Notes under the pieces: model-generated
Databases searched by the model: none
The model's input: the letters and a program-made list of their open reading frames with translations, nothing else
Told to the model about the DNA's origin: nothing
Made by a program: the position numbers and the translations under genes
Assembly: GCA_024640445.1 (NCBI GenBank)
Contig: JAHEEZ010000250.1
Span: forward strand, 1 to 5,152
Length of the DNA stretch: 5,152 nt
Source of the DNA: Acidobacteriota bacterium
GTDB taxonomy: Bacteria > Acidobacteriota > Blastocatellia > Pyrinomonadales > Pyrinomonadaceae
Reading direction: 5' to 3'
In this document: one piece after another, positions 1 through 5,100 of the stretch
Layout of the letters: the number at the start of each line of letters is the position of its first letter
Position numbering within the stretch: the first letter of the stretch is position 1

Positions 1-1
1 A

Positions 2-1696
2 GTGCTGAGTCTGATCGTGCGGCTTGCAGTAGCGATAATCGTCTTTGAAGGCGGCCTCCTGCTGAACGTTTACGACCTTCGCCACGCTTCGCGGGCGGTG
101 ACCGGCCTTGTGACAGTCGGATTGCTGATCACCACGGCGCTTTCCGGCGCGCTGGCGCATTACCTGATCGGGCTCGACTGGGATGTCGCGCTTCTGTTTG
201 GAGCCATCGTTTCAGTGACGGGACCGACGGTGATCACCCCGATCCTCACAAAGGTGAAGGTCAACCGGCGTGTGCGCTCGACCCTGGAGAGCGAGTCGAT
301 CATCGCGGATCCGCTGGGGGTTATTCTTGCCGCTGTCATATTCACTTCTATCGTGGAAAAGGGAGATTGGACGTACATCATCACTCACGGAATAGAGACG
401 ATCGCCTCCGGGATGTTGATAGGGTTGTTTGTCGCGCTCCTCGTATGGATCTTTTCCAATCGGTTCCATCTGCTTCCATCCAAATTCACAAGGCTCGGGA
501 TCCTGGGAAGCGCGCTTGTCGCGTACACCGCAGCTGAGTTGATCAGGCACGAATCGGGAGTGCTCGCTGCGGCGGTGGCGGGAATCGCCATCGGCTCTCT
601 CGAGATACCGAACAAGGAAGATGTCAAGGAATTCAAAGGGGATCTGGCGTCGATCTCCATCTCCGCCGTATTCATTCTTCTCGCGGCCAGCCTTCGTCTA
701 TCTGATCTCTACACGCTTGGGTGGAGCGGCCTTGCGGTCGTTGTCCTGATAATGGTCGCAGTGCGGCCGGTGCGCGTGTTTCTTTCGACGTACGGATCAG
801 AACTGCGCCGGAACGAGAAGTGGTTCATTTCATTCCTCGGCCCGAGGGGCATCGTCGCCGCTTCGGTCGCGACGTTCTTCTCACTTGAGCTGATAGAACG
901 CGGAACGAAAGGTAATGATCCGGCCATGACGGCGGACGCGACCACCATGGTGACGCTGGTATTCGCGGTGATACTCGGAACGGTGCTTATCGAGGGCACT
1001 GCTGCGGGGAAGCTTTCAAAATTTTTCAGAGTTATGCCAAGACTAACGGTGATAGTGGGTGCTGACGAGACGGCGCGGCTTCTGGCGGAACGGCTGGCAG
1101 GCGCGGGTGAGTCGATCTCCGTGATCGATACCGACAAGGAAAACTGCTCGGAAGCGCAAAAGATAAAGAACGCGAACGTTTTCTGCAAAGACGCGACGGA
1201 CGCGGACGTGCTGAAAAAGGCGGGCGTCGGCGAGGCCAAATCGGTGATCGTCGCGACCTCCAGCGACAAAGTGAACATACTTGTCGCCCAGGTCATCCGT
1301 TCAAACTTCGGGGACGTGCGAATCGTCGCGAGGGCGAACACGACTTCGAATATTTCGGCGTTCCAGGAAGCGGGAATCGAGACCATGAGTCCCGTCCAGG
1401 CTTCGGTCGCGATCCTTGAGAACATGGTGCTGAGGCCCAGCCTTCTGAAGCTTTTGGCGGGTAAACAGCCTGAAGAAGAGAAGATCGACGAGGTCCGCGT
1501 CCGTTCGGCAAGGGCGGTCGGAAGGAGCCTTGCCGAACTGCATCTGAGCGGCTGCCTTGTGGTAGCGGTGCGAAGGGACGGGAAGATGATGGCGCCGAAC
1601 GGCGCCACGGTCCTGAGGTTCAACGACATACTGACGCTGATCGGCGACTCGGAATCGCTGGACAGCGCGAAAGATGTTTTCCAGGCATTCGACTGA
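2..1696 (+). CDS. Cation/proton antiporter (CPA/NhaP-like) with C-terminal RCK (TrkA-N, TrkA-C) domains; 5' partial
   Basis: Integral-membrane antiporter expected to exchange Na+ or K+ for H+ across the inner membrane, with a cytoplasmic nucleotide-sensing module. The first codon in view (GTG at 2) lies inside a membrane helix, so the true start is upstream and the N-terminus is missing. Numbering from this codon, hydrophobic helices fill about 1-335. GAIVSVTGPTVITP (68-81) and SESIIADPLG (97-106, with the probable ion-binding Asp103) are the antiporter core, and FLGPRGIVAA (278-287) is the conserved late-helix motif. A Rossmann-type RCK_N domain spans about 347-475, with VID at the end of beta2 (374-376) and a DAT motif (397-399). 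An RCK_C domain follows at about 495-560 (DEVRVRSARAVGRSL through NDILTLIGD). The Rossmann glycine loop is degenerate (GADETA, 353-358, instead of GxGxxG), so nucleotide binding may be altered. Family membership is confident; ion specificity cannot be read from the sequence. Confidence 0.93.
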   Translation: MLSLIVRLAVAIIVFEGGLLLNVYDLRHASRAVTGLVTVGLLITTALSGALAHYLIGLDWDVALLFGAIVSVTGPTVITPILTKVKVNRRVRSTLESESIIADPLGVILAAVIFTSIVEKGDWTYIITHGIETIASGMLIGLFVALLVWIFSNRFHLLPSKFTRLGILGSALVAYTAAELIRHESGVLAAAVAGIAIGSLEIPNKEDVKEFKGDLASISISAVFILLAASLRLSDLYTLGWSGLAVVVLIMVAVRPVRVFLSTYGSELRRNEKWFISFLGPRGIVAASVATFFSLELIERGTKGNDPAMTADATTMVTLVFAVILGTVLIEGTAAGKLSKFFRVMPRLTVIVGADETARLLAERLAGAGESISVIDTDKENCSEAQKIKNANVFCKDATDADVLKKAGVGEAKSVIVATSSDKVNILVAQVIRSNFGDVRIVARANTTSNISAFQEAGIETMSPVQASVAILENMVLRPSLLKLLAGKQPEEEKIDEVRVRSARAVGRSLAELHLSGCLVVAVRRDGKMMAPNGATVLRFNDILTLIGDSESLDSAKDVFQAFD

Positions 1697-1731
1697 CAAT
1701 GCCCAATGAGCATTGACCATTGACCAATGAA
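1697..1731. repeat. Degenerate heptamer array directly after the antiporter stop codon
   Basis: Five consecutive 7-nt units begin at the base after the TGA: CAATGCC, CAATGAG, CATTGAC, CATTGAC, CAATGAA. Units three and four are identical and all fit CAWTGNN. The first units can also fold as a 6-bp hairpin (CAATGC 1697-1702 with GCATTG 1710-1715, 7-nt loop). No T-run follows, so it is not a classical intrinsic terminator, although it may still protect the 3' end of the antiporter transcript. Similar heptamer arrays occur inside the downstream glucoamylase gene. Confidence 0.75.
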
Positions 1732-1798
1732 GGGAACGCACGCGTCCCGCCTATAGCGGGTGTGGAATCGTTTGCCCATCCGTTCGGGATCCGTTTAG

Positions 1799-1818
1799 CC
1801 CACCCGTTCACGGGTGGG
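1799..1818. repeat. 8-bp perfect hairpin
   Basis: CCCACCCG and CGGGTGGG flank a TTCA loop. This is the longest uninterrupted stem in the intergenic mosaic. It lacks a T-run. Confidence 0.85.
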
Positions 1819-1858
1819 GCAGTGATCATCCTGTCGCCGAAGGCGATCAACAACATAG

Positions 1859-1877
1859 CCCAGGGTGAAACCCTGGG
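1859..1877. repeat. 7-bp perfect hairpin
   Basis: CCCAGGG and CCCTGGG flank a TGAAA loop. Confidence 0.85.
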
Positions 1878-1897
1878 ACGGGAACGCCGCAAGCGAG

Positions 1898-1914
1898 CGT
1901 CGCCAACGGCGACG
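1898..1914. repeat. 7-bp perfect hairpin
   Basis: CGTCGCC and GGCGACG flank an AAC loop. The arms closely resemble those at 1949-1965 (AGTCGCC/GGCGACT, loop TTC) and 1834-1846 (TCGCC/GGCGA, loop GAA), so these three form a small subfamily with a shared stem and changing loops. Confidence 0.85.
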
Positions 1915-1948
1915 AACAATCCATTCCGGTGAACAGCCCCAGCCTGTT

Positions 1949-1965
1949 AGTCGCCTTCGGCGACT
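1949..1965. repeat. 7-bp perfect hairpin inside a larger inverted repeat
   Basis: AGTCGCC and GGCGACT flank a TTC loop. The hairpin is enclosed by GCCCCA (1936-1941) and TGGGGC (1974-1979), so a two-tier structure is possible. Confidence 0.8.
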
Positions 1966-1986
1966 TATGGCCGTGGGGCCGCTAAT

Positions 1987-2003
1987 CCGGGGCGATGCCC
2001 CGG
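1987..2003. repeat. 7-bp perfect GC-rich hairpin
   Basis: CCGGGGC and GCCCCGG flank a GAT loop. All seven stem pairs are G-C. It is followed 12 nt later by another hairpin at 2016-2030. Confidence 0.85.
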
Positions 2004-2015
2004 GCTATGATGTAT

Positions 2016-2030
2016 GTCCGCTTTGCGGAC
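2016..2030. repeat. 6-bp perfect hairpin upstream of the glucoamylase
   Basis: GTCCGC and GCGGAC flank a TTT loop. It ends 18 nt before the AGGAG of the glucoamylase ribosome-binding site. If transcription starts upstream it would lie in the 5' leader, so an effect on translation or mRNA stability is conceivable but unproven. Confidence 0.8.
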
Positions 2031-2048
2031 GGCGATCGATCACCAAGC

Positions 2049-2053
2049 AGGAG
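2049..2053 (+). promoter_or_regulatory. Ribosome-binding site of the glucoamylase gene
   Basis: AGGAG lies 10 nt before the ATG at 2064. The ATG opens a typical signal peptide, which supports this start over internal ATGs. Confidence 0.65.
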
Positions 2054-2063
2054 CCATAGAACA

Positions 2064-2144
2064 ATGAACCGCATATACCGCTTAATTCATGCCTTACTTC
2101 CAGCCCTCGCTTTTTCATTTTTACTTTTTAATTTTGCGTTGGGA
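2064..2144 (+). other. Signal peptide of the glucoamylase
   Basis: A short basic n-region (MNRIYRLIH) precedes a hydrophobic core (ALLPALAFSFLLFNFA). The likely signal peptidase I site is ALG|QY after residue 27. No lipobox cysteine is present, so the protein is probably periplasmic or extracellular rather than a lipoprotein. Confidence 0.8.
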
Positions 2145-5100
2145 CAGTACGCTCCCGCCGGCCCTGGCAAAGACGCGCAATGGGCGAGCGCCGGAAAGCA
2201 GGCGGTCGGGACCGCCAACTCGCTCGATTCCAAGGTCTGGTTCACTCTCCAAAGCGGGGTGATGACCGAGGTCTATTACCCGAACGTCGCGGTTGCGAAC
2301 GTCCATATGCTCCAGTTCATCGTTGTCGACCCGTTGGCGAAGACGGTCGAGACGGAGTTCGACGACGCGATCCACGAGATAAGAGCTCTGAGGCCCGATT
2401 CCCTCTCGTTTCAGCAGATAAACACCGCGAAGTCAGGCAAATGGAAGATCACGAAGACGTATGTGAGCGATCCGAAGAGCGATACGGTCTGGATCAAAGT
2501 TGGTTTCGAACCGAAAGTAACTGCGCTTAAGCTCTACATCTATTACGACCCATCTCTTGCCAACAGCGGTATGCACGATAGCGGTTCCGGACACTTCACG
2601 AGGATATCTCCGGAAAAGTCGAAGGGGCTGCCTGGGGACGGTAAGGAACGTGTGAGAACTGGCAATGCGCGAGTACTTTCGGGTTTTGTCAGCACTGACA
2701 CCAAAGTCGCGTCATATCTATGGGTCAGCAAACCGCTTTCCGAGGTCTCGAACGGCTATTACGGCACGAGCGATGGACTGGACCAATTGCGTAGGTCTGG
2801 TGAACTGCATGATCGATATTCAAAGGCAGAAGACGGAAATGTTGTTCAGATCGCGAGGGTCATGGGGCCGGAATCCTTTTCGGTAGTTCTGTCATTTGGC
2901 CAAAACGCTGAAGAGGCTATCAGCAGCGGCTCGAGTTCGATCGCGGCCGCGGGCAAGGGCGGGTTCGACATGATCCGTGCTCCCTACGACAAAGGCTGGG
3001 CCGACTATGTAAGGACGCTCCCGAAGATCGATCCGAAGTACCAGGCGCAGTTCAACATGGCGGCGATGCAGCTTAAGGTCAACGAGGACAAGACCTACCG
3101 CGGAGCCAACATAGCGTCGATGACCGTTCCCTGGGGCGGAGGCGCGACCGCCAACGAGGACAACGTAGGCGGATATCATCTCGTGTGGTCGCGCGACCTC
3201 TATCAGGTCTTCACCGCCTATCTCGCGCTCGGCGACCGCGGCGCCGCAGAACGCGCCCTCGATTTCCTTCTCAACGTACAGCAGAAACCCGATGGCAGTT
3301 TCCCGCAGAACTCCTGGCTCGACGGAAAGCCTTTCTGGGGATCGCTACAGATGGACGAGGTCGCGTACCCGCTGATCATGGCGTGGCAGCTGGGCAAGAC
3401 GGACAAAGAGACGTACGAGAACCACCTCAAGAAGGCTGCCAACTTCATCGTCCGGAACGGCCCGAAGACGCCTCAGGAGCGCTGGGAAGAAGAGGGCGGA
3501 TATTCGCCTTCGACGATCGCGGCGGAGATCGCGGGACTTGTTTGCGCGGCGGACATTGCGCGAAAGAACGGCGATGAAGCTTCGGCGCTCGTTTACCAGG
3601 GAGCGGCGGATGACTGGGCTCGGAAGGTCGAGATGTGGACCGCGACAACGACCGGGAAGCACGGTGACGGGAACTACTACGTCAGGATAACGCAGAACGG
3701 GAATCCCGATGCGGGGGACAAGATCGAGCTGAACAACGGAGCGGGATTCTTTGATGAGCGTGACATTGTCGATGCGGGATTTCTGGAGCTCGTCCGGCTG
3801 GGGATCAAGCCGGCGGACGATCCTCTGATCGCGAAGTCGGTGAAGGTAATCGACGATGTTATCAAAGTCGAAACTCCGAACGGACCTGCGTTCTACCGCT
3901 ACAACCACGACGGCTATGGAGAGATGGATGACGGCCGCCGCTGGAACTGGGACGGGAAATACACGGGGAAGGGAAGGCTTTGGGTCTTGCTTTCTGGTGA
4001 GCGGGGGCAGTATGAATTGGCGCTCGCTTCGGCAGGAGGCAGGAGACAGGAGACAGGAGACCGCGGGTCAGATGTAGGGACAGGGCTTGTCCCTGCCCGA
4101 GACGGAGAATCAGTACCCGGAGCGGTAGCGACGGGCAAAACTGAGAAGGTTCCCGCAAAGGCGCAAAGCCGCAAAGAAGCGCAGGGTTTGAGCAAACGTT
4201 CTTTCCAATCATCAACTAACAATTATCAACCCCTTTCGCTTCGCTCATGGCAGGCAGGGCTGCCTGCGCTCCAGTCAAATCGTTCTCAGCACTCATTTCT
4301 CAGTACTCAGTACTCTTCGCCAGGATCGCTTCGCTCATGGCAGGCAGGGCTGCCTGCGATCCAGTCGTACGGGTCCGACTATCTGACTTCAGAACTTTCC
4401 CGGCCCAGTATGCCCCAATTGTCAACTATCAATTATCAAACCACTTCTCAGTCCTCAGTCCTCAGTCCTCAGTCCTCAGCCGCGCGGCGGCGCCTGGATG
4501 ACATGCTCGCCTTCGCCAACGAAGGGCTAATGATCCCGGAACAGGTCTGGGACAAGCAAGAAACCCCCGAGAACATCGACCGGCAGTTTGTGCCCGAGCT
4601 GAAGTTCGGCGAGGGCACGGGCTCAGCGACGCCGCTCGCGTGGTCGATGGCTCAGTTCATACGGCTCGCCGTAAACATTAAGGAGGGCCGCAATCTCGAC
4701 ACCCCGCAGGTCGTCTATGACCGCTATGTGAAAGGCGGGATCCCCGGCAATGCCACGAACTTCGGAGGAATGGGCGAGGAATTCAACCTTCCGGTCAAAG
4801 CGGGCGAGAAGTTCTCGTTCACGCGCGACGCCCCGAAGGGCACGAAGATCGGTTACAACTATGGCGGAAAAGTTCATTTTATCGAGGTCGGAGACGACGG
4901 GAAGTTCACGGTCGAGGTGATCGCGCCTGAGGGCCAAGAGACCGTAGTCGTTGGGATCGAAGTGCCTTCAGGCGCTACCGCGTTCGAACGTGTTACGGTT
5001 AGCTCCGCCGACAAGGTGGAGCCCGAAAAGCTCGACAAGATCGTCACCGAGACGATCAAAGCGGTGAAAAACGGTCCAATTATATTCGGCTCGAGGGCCT

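Larger units (their letters stand above)
1732..2045. repeat. Intergenic mosaic of short perfect hairpins
   Basis: This gap of more than 300 bases holds no convincing gene. It is packed with inverted repeats whose arms differ from one another but which share an architecture of 4-8 bp stems and mostly 3-5 nt loops. The arms lie at 1746-1750/1756-1760, 1778-1781/1787-1790, 1799-1806/1811-1818, 1834-1838/1842-1846, 1859-1865/1871-1877, 1898-1904/1908-1914, 1949-1955/1959-1965, 1987-1993/1997-2003 and 2016-2021/2025-2030. A further pair (GCCCCA 1936-1941 with TGGGGC 1974-1979) encloses the 1949-1965 hairpin. From memory, such word-like hairpins are common in intergenic DNA of Planctomycetes and Acidobacteriota. 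What they do, if anything, is unknown. Confidence 0.85.
4032..4484 (+). other. In-frame repeat-mosaic insert inside the GH15 catalytic domain
   Basis: About 453 nt (residues about 657-807) interrupt conserved GH15 sequence between the ERGQYELALAS helix and the helix leading to the catalytic base. The DNA reads as intergenic repeats: heptamer arrays, an octamer array, palindromes and a duplicated 41-nt element. The frame has no stop, and the conserved sequence resumes in the correct frame after it. The translated product is rich in Ser, Gln, Leu and Arg, looks low-complexity and is probably a disordered surface loop. Boundaries are approximate by a few codons. The situation resembles Rickettsia palindromic elements, which insert in frame into genes, but the repeats here are different and composite. 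Confidence 0.85.

Noticed and set aside
709..1779. 356-codon open frame on the - strand
   Set aside because: It lies antisense to the clearly coding antiporter, extends into repeat DNA and shows no recognisable motif. It is a shadow of high-GC codon use.
1697..1820. Intrinsic terminator for the antiporter gene
   Set aside because: Several hairpins are present but none is followed by a T-run, so a rho-independent terminator is not supported.
1720..1932. 70-codon + strand open frame through the intergenic hairpins
   Set aside because: It is built from palindromes, has no clear ribosome-binding site and no domain-like pattern. Its translation resembles spurious hairpin-derived proteins annotated in repeat-rich genomes.
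2006..2011. TATGAT as a -10 box for the glucoamylase
   Set aside because: A good hexamer match, but no acceptable -35 lies at normal spacing and it sits between two hairpins; too weak to annotate.
3345..3908. 187-codon open frame on the - strand
   Set aside because: Antisense to conserved GH15 motifs, Arg/Val-rich composition typical of reverse-frame shadows.
4236..4366. Possible CRISPR mini-array (two 41-nt repeats around a 49-nt spacer)
   Set aside because: There are only two copies, they lie inside a coding frame, the spacer is itself heptamer repeat, and no cas genes are in view.
4247..4501. 84-codon + strand open frame in a second frame of the insert
   Set aside because: It overlaps the insert out of frame with the glucoamylase, and its translation (with a repeated MAGRAAC) simply reflects the 41-nt repeats. 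No ribosome-binding site was seen.
4510..4525. Palindrome CCTTCG/CGAAGG just after the insert
   Set aside because: It encodes the conserved GH15 AFANEG segment, so the symmetry is probably a coincidence of codon choice.
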